Assembly (NCBI GenBank): GCA_017549365.1
Contig: JAFYUZ010000016.1
Span: 20,055 to 84,054, forward strand
Source of the DNA: Clostridia bacterium
GTDB taxonomy: Bacteria > Bacillota > Clostridia > Oscillospirales > CAG-382
Reading direction: 5' to 3'
DNA: 64,000 nt
This document shows, piece after piece, positions 1 to 9,255 of the stretch; position 1 is the stretch's first letter; every line of letters begins with the position of its first letter. Both the position numbers and the translations under genes were made by a program. Below the pieces are notes generated by a model. That model was not told where the DNA came from. It did not search any database and saw only the letters and a list, made by a program, of their open reading frames with translations.

Positions 1-3000
1 TGATGGCAACGTTTCCTGCGAAGTCAAGGCGTTTAACAAAGCAGAACTTGATGCTTATCTTGAGGAAGGTATCCTTCTCCATGCAGTCGGCGTCTCTTTT
101 GGCATGGTGGTAAAAGACGGCGAACTTGTTAACAAAACCGAAAAGCGTGGCAACGATGATGCTGCTCGTTCGATGGTTGGCGTTAAAGAAGACGGCACTC
201 TTGTTATCTGTATGAATGATGGTCGTGGCGCTAATAACTCGGTTGGCTTCAGTAGCTACGAAGAAGGCGAAGCGATGCTTGCTCTCGGATGTAAGTGGGC
301 TGCCAACTGTGATGGCGGTGGATCTTCAACTTTTATTACAAAGCGTGTAGGAGAAGAAACTTTCACAATGCGTTCGGTACCTTGCGACGGCGCGCAACGT
401 CCCACCGCACATGGTATTTTTGTTGCATCAAATGTTGCCCCTACCGGAATTCTTGATGTAGCAAATGTTATTTCCGGTTATGACATTTTTGCCCCTGATA
501 CAACATATACTTTTGGCGCAGAAGCGATTGATACTCACGGATATGCCATGGACTTGCCTGCAGATATTGCATGGTCTCTTTCTGATGAATCTTTTGGTAC
601 AATTGTTGATGGAAAGTTTGTTTCTAACGGAACGGTAGGAACTGTAGATGTTCAGATTCTTTCTGGTGGTAGTGTTGTTGGCACAAAGACAATTACTGTT
701 GCAACTCCGGAAGTATTCCAACTTTCTGCAACTTCTACTGTGGTTCCCTATTCAACTGCAGATAAGGTTCGTACCATCCCGCTTCCTATCATTGCGATGA
801 CGGGTGAATCAAATGTTTATGTTGACATAAACGCGGTGTCGGTTACACTTTCCGACGAAACTGCAGGTGTTCTTGACGGATTCTATTTCACCGCAACAGA
901 AGACACTTCTATTTCCGGCGTAACTGTTATTGTTGAATATATTGCGACAGGTGCAAAACTTGAATATGCAATAGAATTCGGTCAGGGTTCCGAAATAATC
1001 TACGACTTTGAAGATGGTAACAAGGCGGGTTTTGCAGGATTTGAGGAAGCCAAAAATTGGAGTATAGACAATGGTGTCAGCAACACCCTTGTTGGAAGTT
1101 CTCCTCTTGGTGGTCAGTTCAACGAATATTTGAGTAGCACAACCAGCGTTGTAACAGAAGAAGATGGCGGCAAGGTAAGAAATGGTGAATATGCGCTTGC
1201 ATGGAGTCTTGATAACACAGACGCTTCTTTTGCAAACTGGTCTTACAATGTTCTCTTTAACATAGGCGAGACAATTGTTCTGCGCGATGTTGCAAATGGC
1301 AAAAAAGCAACAGCTTTAGGTATGTGGCTGTATATTCCCGAGGATGCATTCTCTTCGGCAGGAAAGGGTCTTGCTTTCCAGTCGCAGTTCTATACTAAGA
1401 CCGCGGATGGCGAATATGCACACAAGCAGGATCATTTTACTTTCAAATCTGCGGCGACAGGTAAAATGACAAACCTGAACTCTGCAACGAATGCAGACAT
1501 TCCGGAATCCCGTTGGGTGTATGCATCGATCAATATTTCTCAATATGATTATCTTTGCACATCCGTCGCGTCGGATGAAGGGAATGCACGTTCCCCCTCA
1601 TTCCTTCGTACTTATGTAAAGCCTGATACAGCTGACATTGTAACATTCTATATTGATGATATTACTCTTGATTACAGCTCGGCTGTTGATGACAGAATTC
1701 TTCCTGATATAACAGCTCCCACTTATTCAACTGCTGACACAGCAGTTGCGCTTGAAAACGGAACAAGCATTAGTGGCAACAATATTGCATTTACTGCCAC
1801 AGTTTCCGATAATGCAGAGCTCGACCTTGATTCCGGCAGGATTTTTGTGGATGGTATCGAATTTGATTCAGCGATTGCCGGAAACACTCTTTACTCTGAC
1901 GGAGATGTTACCCTCCTAGCAGGTGAACATACTGTGGCTTTTGAAGTAAAGGATGCGCTTGGAAATCCCGCAAGACTCACCAGAACATTTACGGTTGAGG
2001 GTGATGCAGCGATCAAACTTTCCGGTCATAATGATTCCGGCGAGGCACCAAAGGCACAGTCCGTTTATTATATAGATATCAATGTGGCTGATCTTTCAAA
2101 TGTTGATACCCTTGTGGCAGAACTCAAGCTTAACGATGCAGTCACGTGGGAAACAGAGGGTGCATATGTTGCAAGTGGTTTCGCGGCAGAATTTGACTAT
2201 AATGAAGTGTCTGGAACACTGACAGTAATTGCCAATATGACCGATGCTTCGAAAGCAAGGGCTGTTGACAAGACTCTTGTAAGCATTCCTGTGCGTATGT
2301 GGACATTTGATCGTTATAGCTATATTACTAACACTTATTTCGATCCTTCTACTCTTGTTAACAAGCCCGTTGTAAATATCGACTGTGAAGTTGTTTGTGG
2401 CGAAGTCGATTTTGTCGATGAGGCTTCTGCGCCTTTTGGTGGCAACATAAACGTTGCAACAGAACTCACCGGAATTTCGGCACCTTATCATATCCATGAT
2501 GAGGATCTCGCAATACTCGATAAAGAACCCACTTCCACCGAATACGGATACGAAAATCGTACATACTGCGAGACTTGTAAATCGGTTGTTGATTGGGGAA
2601 CAGCGCTTGAACCTACGGGACATAATTATGTAATCGTGGGAACGCAGTTTGTTTGCTCTGATGAGGGCTGCGGACATGTTTATGAATCCGGCACTGGTGT
2701 ATTTGAGATGAACGGCGATCTTTACTATTCAATCGCCGGAAACTTGCTCAAAGGATGGCAGACTGTTGATATTGGTCAGTATTGCTACGCGTATTCCAAC
2801 TACAAACTTGCAGTCGGACAAGCTACCATAAATAAGATCACATATGATTTCGGCGATAATGGTATCACAGAAGGTGCTTGGGTAGTTGATGAAAACGGTG
2901 CTAGATTTAGCTATGGCGCCGACTACTATCGTTGTGGTGCGGGTAACACTTATGCAAATGTGGTATGGGCGGTGATCGGTGGAAAAACATACGCGTTTGA

Positions 3001-4588
3001 TCGCAAGGGTTATCGACATGAAGGAATTCGTGTTATTAAAGAAAGTAACAATCCTGCCAAACTCTACGAATTCACCAACGAAGGTGTTCTTATCGGAGAA
3101 TACGATACTGACAAGACTGGCATTTTTGTGTGCAATGGAATGACCACTTATCTTAAGAATGGAGTGCCCTTTGCTGCTGGTCTTGTAAGAGAAGGCGCAG
3201 ATTATTATTATATTAATAGTGGCTGTATAGCTGTCACTGGTAGTTACAGAGTAACTCGTCCCAACGGCCTGCTTCCTGTTGCTGTATACGAATTCGACGA
3301 GGCTGGTAAGATGATCAATCCTCCCGATCTTGAAAATGGCCCTCAAGACGACGGTTTCTTCTACATTGATGGAATCAAGCAGCTTGCATACCAGCTTGTT
3401 TCGTATGATGGAAATTATTACTTTATTAACGACGGCCACAAGATAGCAAAAAATGCTAGAATATACCTCAGCGCGAAATTTATAGAAGGAACAGATCTCA
3501 AGGCTGGTTACTACGAATTTGATGCCGAAGGCAAGATGATCCTTAAGAATGGTCCTCAGGAAGATGGTTTCTTCTACATTAACGGAATCAAGCAGCTTGC
3601 ATATCAGCTCGTTGAATATGACGGATATTACTACTTCATCAACGATGCTCATAAGTTGGCAAAGAATGCCCGTATTTACCTGAGCGGAAAGTTTATAGAA
3701 GGAACAGATCTCAAGGCTGGTTACTACGAATTTGATGCCGAAGGCAAGATGATCCTTAAGAATGGCCCTCAGGAAGATGGTTTCTTCTACATTAACGGAA
3801 TCAAGCAGCTTGCATATCAGCTCGTTGAATATGACGGATATTACTACTTCATTGATGATTGCCATGAATATGCAAAGAACAAAAAGATGCACCTCAATCC
3901 TGAGTACTTAGAGGGAACATATTTTCAAACAGGTTACTATGAATTTGGCCCCGATGGCAAAATGATGGGCGGTTTGAATGGTCTTCATAATGGAAGAGAT
4001 ATAGGTACAATTCCGTATCTTGTTACAGAAGATGGCTACGATATAAAAGAAGGCCTTCTTCTTCGTGGCGGCGAAACGGATGGCGCGGTTAAAGATATTA
4101 CAAACGACCAAAAGAAGTTGGGCGTTGAAATAGTTAAGAACTTTGCACCAAAAACCGAAATGGATCTTCGTTCATCTAATGTAGCGAAGGAACATCTTTT
4201 TGGTGAGGAAGTACTTCACAAATGCTACGACATGGTTATGTATGAAGAGGTATTTACAGATGCTGGTAAGGCGAAAATAAAGGAAATCTTTTCAGATCTT
4301 GCAAACCCCGATAATTATCCCGTCTATCTCCATTGTACATATGGCGCAGACAGAGCCGGAACGGTTTGTTATATTTTGGAAGCTCTTCTTGGGGTAACTG
4401 AGCCTTATGCGCGCCGTGAGTATTTGCTGAGTGTTGGCTCCTATGGTAATGCTATTCTTAGAGTCAGAGATGGCCTTGCAGTTTACGAAGGTAATTCTTT
4501 CAAAGATCAAGCAGAAGCTTATTTGCTTGATTGCGGCGTGACCCAGGAACAGATTGATTCTATCAGAGAAATCTTTATAGAAGACTAA
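1..4588 (+). CDS. Giant secreted phosphodiester glycosidase / wall-binding / tyrosine phosphatase-like protein (5' partial)
   Basis: The frame is open from the first base, so the N-terminus lies outside the window; about 1,528 residues are visible. The first part ends in a DGGGSSTF motif (nt 311 onward) followed by a DGAQRPTAHGIFV-like segment, typical of the NAGPA/phosphodiester glycosidase family, which cleaves sugar-1-phosphodiester bonds. Next come Ig-like domains (about 440-1000), a jelly-roll-like stretch (1000-1680), another Ig-like domain, and a cohesin-like beta domain (2010-2440). Aromatic wall-binding repeats follow (2700-3970), including three nearly identical 71-residue units starting near 3335, 3548 and 3761. 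The last 200 residues resemble tyrosine phosphatases, with a P-loop HCTYGADRAGT (nt 4331 onward). Domains were assigned by eye. The glycosidase and phosphatase calls are firmer than the middle modules. It is probably secreted and wall-attached. It precedes a glycan locus, which suggests a role in surface polymer turnover. Confidence 0.75.
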   Translation, partial: DGNVSCEVKAFNKAELDAYLEEGILLHAVGVSFGMVVKDGELVNKTEKRGNDDAARSMVGVKEDGTLVICMNDGRGANNSVGFSSYEEGEAMLALGCKWAANCDGGGSSTFITKRVGEETFTMRSVPCDGAQRPTAHGIFVASNVAPTGILDVANVISGYDIFAPDTTYTFGAEAIDTHGYAMDLPADIAWSLSDESFGTIVDGKFVSNGTVGTVDVQILSGGSVVGTKTITVATPEVFQLSATSTVVPYSTADKVRTIPLPIIAMTGESNVYVDINAVSVTLSDETAGVLDGFYFTATEDTSISGVTVIVEYIATGAKLEYAIEFGQGSEIIYDFEDGNKAGFAGFEEAKNWSIDNGVSNTLVGSSPLGGQFNEYLSSTTSVVTEEDGGKVRNGEYALAWSLDNTDASFANWSYNVLFNIGETIVLRDVANGKKATALGMWLYIPEDAFSSAGKGLAFQSQFYTKTADGEYAHKQDHFTFKSAATGKMTNLNSATNADIPESRWVYASINISQYDYLCTSVASDEGNARSPSFLRTYVKPDTADIVTFYIDDITLDYSSAVDDRILPDITAPTYSTADTAVALENGTSISGNNIAFTATVSDNAELDLDSGRIFVDGIEFDSAIAGNTLYSDGDVTLLAGEHTVAFEVKDALGNPARLTRTFTVEGDAAIKLSGHNDSGEAPKAQSVYYIDINVADLSNVDTLVAELKLNDAVTWETEGAYVASGFAAEFDYNEVSGTLTVIANMTDASKARAVDKTLVSIPVRMWTFDRYSYITNTYFDPSTLVNKPVVNIDCEVVCGEVDFVDEASAPFGGNINVATELTGISAPYHIHDEDLAILDKEPTSTEYGYENRTYCETCKSVVDWGTALEPTGHNYVIVGTQFVCSDEGCGHVYESGTGVFEMNGDLYYSIAGNLLKGWQTVDIGQYCYAYSNYKLAVGQATINKITYDFGDNGITEGAWVVDENGARFSYGADYYRCGAGNTYANVVWAVIGGKTYAFDRKGYRHEGIRVIKESNNPAKLYEFTNEGVLIGEYDTDKTGIFVCNGMTTYLKNGVPFAAGLVREGADYYYINSGCIAVTGSYRVTRPNGLLPVAVYEFDEAGKMINPPDLENGPQDDGFFYIDGIKQLAYQLVSYDGNYYFINDGHKIAKNARIYLSAKFIEGTDLKAGYYEFDAEGKMILKNGPQEDGFFYINGIKQLAYQLVEYDGYYYFINDAHKLAKNARIYLSGKFIEGTDLKAGYYEFDAEGKMILKNGPQEDGFFYINGIKQLAYQLVEYDGYYYFIDDCHEYAKNKKMHLNPEYLEGTYFQTGYYEFGPDGKMMGGLNGLHNGRDIGTIPYLVTEDGYDIKEGLLLRGGETDGAVKDITNDQKKLGVEIVKNFAPKTEMDLRSSNVAKEHLFGEEVLHKCYDMVMYEEVFTDAGKAKIKEIFSDLANPDNYPVYLHCTYGADRAGTVCYILEALLGVTEPYARREYLLSVGSYGNAILRVRDGLAVYEGNSFKDQAEAYLLDCGVTQEQIDSIREIFIED
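3335..3970 (+). repeat. Three tandem 213-bp in-frame repeats (wall-binding module)
   Basis: Units of 213 bp (71 codons) start near 3335, 3548 and 3761. Long runs are identical at the DNA level, for example the segment around 3690-3760 against its counterpart 213 bp upstream. Each unit encodes GFFYINGIKQLAYQL, then a YYYFIN stretch and GYYEFDAEGKMI, which resembles choline- or glucan-binding wall repeats. The DNA identity suggests recent duplication and scope for copy-number change. Confidence 0.85.
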
Positions 4589-4625
4589 TCTGCATCCAAA
4601 CATACTATATTAGCAAAGCATTCAG

Positions 4626-4653
4626 CCTATCCCTCCAGCTATGGAGGGATAGG
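4626..4653 (+). terminator. Perfect 11-bp hairpin downstream of the giant surface gene
   Basis: CCTATCCCTCC, loop AGCTAT, GGAGGGATAGG lies 38 nt after the stop codon. There is no immediate U-run. A second stem follows (GTTGTCGCAC pairing with GTGCGACGGGCAAC, about 4653-4698) and is followed shortly by TTTTT, so the pair may end transcription together. No gene is seen in 4589-4748. Confidence 0.5.
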
Positions 4654-4748
4654 TTGTCGCACATAATCAGTGCCTCCACGCGGCGTGCGACGGGCAACGA
4701 AGTTTTTGTCGGCGAAACTGATAATACTGAATCTGGAGGATATATCGC

Positions 4749-5930
4749 ATGAAAATAGTGCAGATCAACAGTGTCTGCGGGAGTGGAAGCACAGGTAAAA
4801 TATGTGTTGCTATAAGCGAAATGCTCACGAAGCGTGGTATAGAAAATTACATTTTCTACGCGTCAGGGAATAGCGACTATCCTTTGGGTAAGCAATATAT
4901 GTCTTCGTTGGAAATAAAAATACAGGCGTTAAAATCAAGATTGCTTGGGAATTATGGATTCCAGTCAAAACGAGCCACAAAACGCTTGATAAAAGAATTG
5001 GAGAAGATTTCTCCAGATATTGTACATTTGCACAACCTGCACGGGCACAACGTTCATCTTGGACTTTTGTTCACATTCTTAAAAGAAAACAAAATAAAAG
5101 TTTTTTGGACGTTTCATGATTGTTGGGCGTTTACAGCATATTGCCCACATTATGACATGATTGGGTGCAATCAGTGGAAAACTGGCGGTTGCCACGCTTG
5201 TCCTCAAAAGAATCATTATAGTTGGTTTTTTGATCGTAGCAAGCAGTTGTTTTCTCAGAAAAAAGAGCTTTTTTGCGGTCTTGCTCTGACTATAATCACC
5301 CCGTCTCAGTGGTTGGCAGATCAAGTGAAAGCTTCTTTTTTGAAAGAGTGCAGAGTGAAAGTAATTAATAATGGCATAGATTTGTCGGTTTTCCGCCCAA
5401 GAAAAAGCAATTTTAGAAAGAAATACAATTTGGAAGATAAAATTGTGTTGCTTGGAGTTGCTTTTGATTGGGGTATACGAAAAGGCCTAGATGCTTTTAT
5501 AGAATTATCAAAGAGTCTCGATGACAGATTTAAAATGGTGTTAGTTGGAACTAACGAGATTGTTGATAAACAGCTACCAGGCAATATTATTTCGATACAT
5601 CGAACTCGAAATCAGATAGAGTTAGCAGAAATATATTCTTCCGCCGATTTGTTTGTAAATCTCACAAGAGAGGAAACATATCCAACTGTAAATATGGAAG
5701 CTATTGCTTGTGGAACGCCGGTGATGACATTCCGTGCCGGCGGAAGTCCGGAGATGATTGACGACACTTGCGGAGTTGTTGTGGAAAAGGATAATATAAA
5801 AGTGATGATAGATACAATAACCAAGGTTTGCAGTGATGGAACTTTTGATCGCTCTGATTGTGTAAAAATCGCAGGAAAGTACGATAACAATCAGAGACTT
5901 TTAGAATATATAGAAACATATGTATGTTAA
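4749..5930 (+). CDS. Family 4 glycosyltransferase
   Basis: 393 residues, two Rossmann-like halves of the GT-B fold. The N-terminus MKIVQINSVCGSGSTGKI resembles WcaC-like GT4 enzymes. The cysteine/histidine-rich stretch HDCWAFTAYCPHYDMIGC and CHACPQK (around residues 130-160) is typical of this subgroup. The C-terminal half carries the donor-binding EX7E signature within EETYPTVNME and then GTPVMTFRAGGSPEMI. A TGGAGGAT ribosome site lies just upstream of the ATG. It probably transfers a nucleotide-activated sugar to a lipid-linked glycan in the cytoplasm. The sugar cannot be predicted. Codon use is A/T-rich, as in the next four genes. Confidence 0.88.
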   Translation: MKIVQINSVCGSGSTGKICVAISEMLTKRGIENYIFYASGNSDYPLGKQYMSSLEIKIQALKSRLLGNYGFQSKRATKRLIKELEKISPDIVHLHNLHGHNVHLGLLFTFLKENKIKVFWTFHDCWAFTAYCPHYDMIGCNQWKTGGCHACPQKNHYSWFFDRSKQLFSQKKELFCGLALTIITPSQWLADQVKASFLKECRVKVINNGIDLSVFRPRKSNFRKKYNLEDKIVLLGVAFDWGIRKGLDAFIELSKSLDDRFKMVLVGTNEIVDKQLPGNIISIHRTRNQIELAEIYSSADLFVNLTREETYPTVNMEAIACGTPVMTFRAGGSPEMIDDTCGVVVEKDNIKVMIDTITKVCSDGTFDRSDCVKIAGKYDNNQRLLEYIETYVC

Positions 5931-5982
5931 TGGTTAAAATTGAGTAATCCTATCAAAACTTGAGAGGTGGTTAGATGTTATC

Positions 5983-6963
5983 GTGTGCAGTGGGTTGGTC
6001 AGTGTAATTATTCCAGTTTTTATGGTTGAGAAATATTTGGCAAAATGTATTGAATCTGTACTCAATCAAACATATAGAAATATTGAGATCATTCTAGTTG
6101 ATGATGGTTCACCAGATCGTTGCTATAAAGTATGCGACATGTATGCGCAAAGGGATTCTCGAATTGTGGTTATACATCAGGAGAACAAAGGAGTGTCAGG
6201 GGCTCGAAACACAGGAATTTTGCAAGCAAAAGGCGAATTTGTTCTCTTTGTGGATGGAGATGACGAGTTGTATCTTGATGCGGTAGATGTTTTGATGCAG
6301 AAAGCCCGCGAATATGACGCAGATGTTGTCTCTGGGGTAAAAAATGTTGTTGGTCAAAACGGTAGCAAAAGTTCTCCGGAAAATGGAGAGTGCGAATTTT
6401 ATAGCAATGACGAACCGTTGTTGCTCTCATTGGCCGGAGACAAGAACACCAACTCAGCATGTGCCAAACTATTCAAACGTGCGTTTATTGACGAGATTTT
6501 TTTTGAAGAAGGAAAAAATATTAACGAAGATGGTTTTTTTGTTTTTCGGTGTTACGAAAAAAAACCAAGACTAGTACAGTACAATGCGTTTGTTTATCAG
6601 TACAATGTCCGAGAAAATTCCGCTTCCAGACAATCTTTTTCGGACAAACATTTGTCGATATTGTATTTTTGTGAGCGAAAAAAGAGTATTATAGAACAAT
6701 CTCACCCTGAGTATATTGCCGAGGCAAAAAACATGGAAGTTAGAGCTAATATACAAATGCTGGACGTTTTGTGTAGTTCAAATGACAGGAAGTATAAAAG
6801 CCTTCAAAATAAATGCATAAGAATCGTCAAAAAGTATCACAAGTACCATAAGCCTATAAATTATCATCACAGAAGAATGGAATGGGTAGTTATTCTAGGT
6901 TTATATCCGCTTTACAAACTCGTTTTTCACATGAAATATTGCAAAAGCAAGCGAACTTTATAG
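5983..6963 (+). CDS. Family 2 glycosyltransferase
   Basis: About 326 residues. LVSVIIPVFMVEKYLAKCIE at the N-terminus and VDDGSPD, GVSGARNTGI and VDGDDE (the DXD-type metal/donor site) identify a GT-A fold family 2 enzyme. The start is uncertain. A GTG at 5983 follows AGAGGTGG by about 12 nt, and a TTG at 5995 would give the typical LVSVIIP start. An ATG at 5975 sits well from the ribosome site but is out of frame and meets a stop after ten codons. It likely adds one sugar to the surface polysaccharide repeat. The 52-nt gap from the GT4 gene suggests one operon. Confidence 0.87.
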   Translation: MCSGLVSVIIPVFMVEKYLAKCIESVLNQTYRNIEIILVDDGSPDRCYKVCDMYAQRDSRIVVIHQENKGVSGARNTGILQAKGEFVLFVDGDDELYLDAVDVLMQKAREYDADVVSGVKNVVGQNGSKSSPENGECEFYSNDEPLLLSLAGDKNTNSACAKLFKRAFIDEIFFEEGKNINEDGFFVFRCYEKKPRLVQYNAFVYQYNVRENSASRQSFSDKHLSILYFCERKKSIIEQSHPEYIAEAKNMEVRANIQMLDVLCSSNDRKYKSLQNKCIRIVKKYHKYHKPINYHHRRMEWVVILGLYPLYKLVFHMKYCKSKRTL

Positions 6964-7003
6964 GCAACAAAAACATTTATTAACGTATTGAAAAGAGGAT
7001 TCT

Positions 7004-8299
7004 TTGAAGAATAGTGCTTTTAAGAATGCAGGATGGATTATCGGTTGCAAAATAGTGCAATCGTTATTGAATCTTGCTGTTGGACTTATAACAGCCCGTT
7101 ATTTGGGTCCATCTAATTATGGAGTTATCAGTTATGTTGCTTCAGTTGTTGCATTTGCCCTTCCGATAATGCAATTGGGGCTCAATCATACATTGGTAAA
7201 GGAATTTGTCAGTTTTCCTGAACATGAAGGGAAGATACTAGGAACCGCTATTATAATCAATGTTATATCAAGTGTTTTTTGCATGATAGGCTCTGTGGTG
7301 TTTGTAATAGCAAGCAACGAGGGAAAAATAGAAACGATTATTGTGTGCGCGCTGTATAGTTTAACTTTGTTGTTTCAAGCGACCGAAATGACACAATATT
7401 GGTTTCAGTCCAAATTGCTATCCAAGTTTCCATCCATTGCTTCTCTTTGCGCCTATGTTGTTGTGGCTATGTATAAAATTTATTTGCTTGTAGCCCGAAA
7501 AAGTATTGCATGGTTTGCTTTTTCTAATGTTCTTGATTATTTTTTGATTTCTGTTATTTTGATGATCGTATACAATAGAATCGGAACTCAAAAATTAGCA
7601 ATAGACTGGTCTGTTGGCAAAAAAATGTTATCCCGAAGCAAATATTATATTATTCCGAGCATAATGGTTATGGTTTTTCAGCACACAGACCGAATTATGA
7701 TAAAACTCATGCTGGGTGAGGCGGAAACCGGCTTCTATTCGGCCGCCATAACATGTATAGGAATTAGTGGATTTGTGTATGCCGCAATAGTTGAATCAGC
7801 AAGACCGGTTATATTGGAAGCCAAGAAAAAAGACAATGTTTTATATGAAAAAAGAATCATTCAGCTTTACAGTATTTTAACATATATGTCTATAGCGCAA
7901 AGTGTTGTAACAACAATTCTCGCAAAACCGCTAGTTTTAGTGTTGTACGGGGCAGAGTATTCGAAAACGGCAGGTATTCTGGCGGTTGCGGTGTGGTACA
8001 TAGCATTTGGGCACTATGGGTCTGCCCGTAACATATGGGTTTTGGCAGAAGGAAAACAAAAGTATTTGACAGCAATAAATGTAACTGGAGCTAGTGCCAA
8101 CGTGTTATTAAACTTATGCTTAATTCCTGTATTTGGAGCGATTGGAGCGGCAATGGCCTCGGTAATTACACAGCTCTTTACAAATGTTATTGTAGGCTTT
8201 ATTATTAAGCCCATTCGAGATAACAATCGCATGATGGTAAAGGGGTTAAATCCCAAATTTTTGATTGAGATCATTAGCGAGTTACTTTGTCATCGCTGA
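7004..8299 (+). CDS. Oligosaccharide flippase (Wzx-like)
   Basis: About 431 residues with some twelve to fourteen hydrophobic segments across the length. The N-terminus (FKNAGWIIGCKIVQSLLNL, then GLITARYLGPSNYGVISY) is the hallmark of the polysaccharide transporter/MOP family that flips undecaprenyl-linked repeat units across the membrane. The start is a TTG at 7004 preceded by AAAGAGGA. Sited between glycosyltransferases and LicD, it is the expected exporter of the glycan made here. No Wzy-type polymerase was recognised in the window. Confidence 0.9.
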   Translation: MKNSAFKNAGWIIGCKIVQSLLNLAVGLITARYLGPSNYGVISYVASVVAFALPIMQLGLNHTLVKEFVSFPEHEGKILGTAIIINVISSVFCMIGSVVFVIASNEGKIETIIVCALYSLTLLFQATEMTQYWFQSKLLSKFPSIASLCAYVVVAMYKIYLLVARKSIAWFAFSNVLDYFLISVILMIVYNRIGTQKLAIDWSVGKKMLSRSKYYIIPSIMVMVFQHTDRIMIKLMLGEAETGFYSAAITCIGISGFVYAAIVESARPVILEAKKKDNVLYEKRIIQLYSILTYMSIAQSVVTTILAKPLVLVLYGAEYSKTAGILAVAVWYIAFGHYGSARNIWVLAEGKQKYLTAINVTGASANVLLNLCLIPVFGAIGAAMASVITQLFTNVIVGFIIKPIRDNNRMMVKGLNPKFLIEIISELLCHR

Positions 8300-8427
8300 A
8301 CAATTAAATATATATGCTCGATTTAACACACAAACAAGGCTGTTTTGAGAAACATGAGGGCACACTGTAAGTTTTGGGTTTTGTAACCATTGTTTTTCTT
8401 GTGGCAAATAGAAAGGATACGCGATAA

Positions 8428-9255
8428 ATGGAACCAACAAAAGAGCAATTAGAACAACTGAAATCTATCGAGCTCGAGATGCTAAAAGCATTTATTAAAG
8501 CGTGTGACATGCTAAATGTTAAATATTTTCTCTTGGGGGGCACTTTGCTTGGTGCGGTACGCCACAAAGGCTTTATCCCTTGGGATGATGATATAGATGT
8601 TGGTATGTTGCGAGAAGACTATGAAATTTTTATAGCAAAAGGAGCATCGTATCTGCCTGATAATCTTTTTATACAAAATGTTTATTCTGACGAGAATTAT
8701 ACGATGTGTTTCTCGAAAATAAGAAATAATAATACTACATTTATTGAAAGCACTGTAAGTCATTTGAAAATGAATCACGGCGTTTTTATCGATATTTTTC
8801 CCTTGGATTATTATCCTGATGAAGCAAAAAAACAAAGAGAACTTGATTTTAAAAAGAAAATATATGATATCAGAATAGCTCATACATATAATATTTTAGC
8901 TCGTCCAATGAAAGTTCGGCTTTTAGAGTTTTTTTTGAGTATAATATATCCATCTGTACGAACAGTTTCAAGAAAAAGAGATTTCTTATACAAAGAAGTC
9001 GCTCCCAGCAAACGCATAGCCAATTATGGTGGAGCATGGGGTAAAAAAGAGATTGTGCCGAAAGATTGGTATGGCGAGGGAGTTTTTGGAGAGTTTGAAG
9101 GAGTTACAGTCAGAATCCCGGCTCAATATGATAAATGGTTATCGCAAGTGTACGGGGATTATATGAAACTTCCACCAATTGAAAAGAGAGTAGGCCATCA
9201 TTATGTAGATGTTATTGACTTAAACAGATCATATATCGAATATGGAGAAGTGTAA
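8428..9255 (+). CDS. LicD family phosphotransferase
   Basis: 275 residues. [20 protein letters not shown] followed by [14 protein letters not shown] is the core LicD signature, a nucleotidyltransferase-like fold with acidic metal ligands. Family members attach phosphocholine or other phospho-alcohols to surface glycans. A GAAAGGA ribosome site precedes the ATG, and the stop codon TAATG shares its A with the start of the next gene. Since that gene makes CDP-glycerol, the donor here is more likely CDP-glycerol than CDP-choline, an inference from context. The likely product is a glycerol-phosphate-decorated glycan. Confidence 0.9.
   Translation: MEPTKEQLEQLKSIELEMLKAFIKACDMLNVKYFLLGGTLLGAVRHKGFIPWDDDIDVGMLREDYEIFIAKGASYLPDNLFIQNVYSDENYTMCFSKIRNNNTTFIESTVSHLKMNHGVFIDIFPLDYYPDEAKKQRELDFKKKIYDIRIAHTYNILARPMKVRLLEFFLSIIYPSVRTVSRKRDFLYKEVAPSKRIANYGGAWGKKEIVPKDWYGEGVFGEFEGVTVRIPAQYDKWLSQVYGDYMKLPPIEKRVGHHYVDVIDLNRSYIEYGEV

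Noticed and set aside
2729..3892. Minus-strand open frame opposite the wall-binding repeats
   Set aside because: Its repeated pattern is the antisense reflection of the plus-strand 71-residue repeats; no ribosome site or motif supports it.
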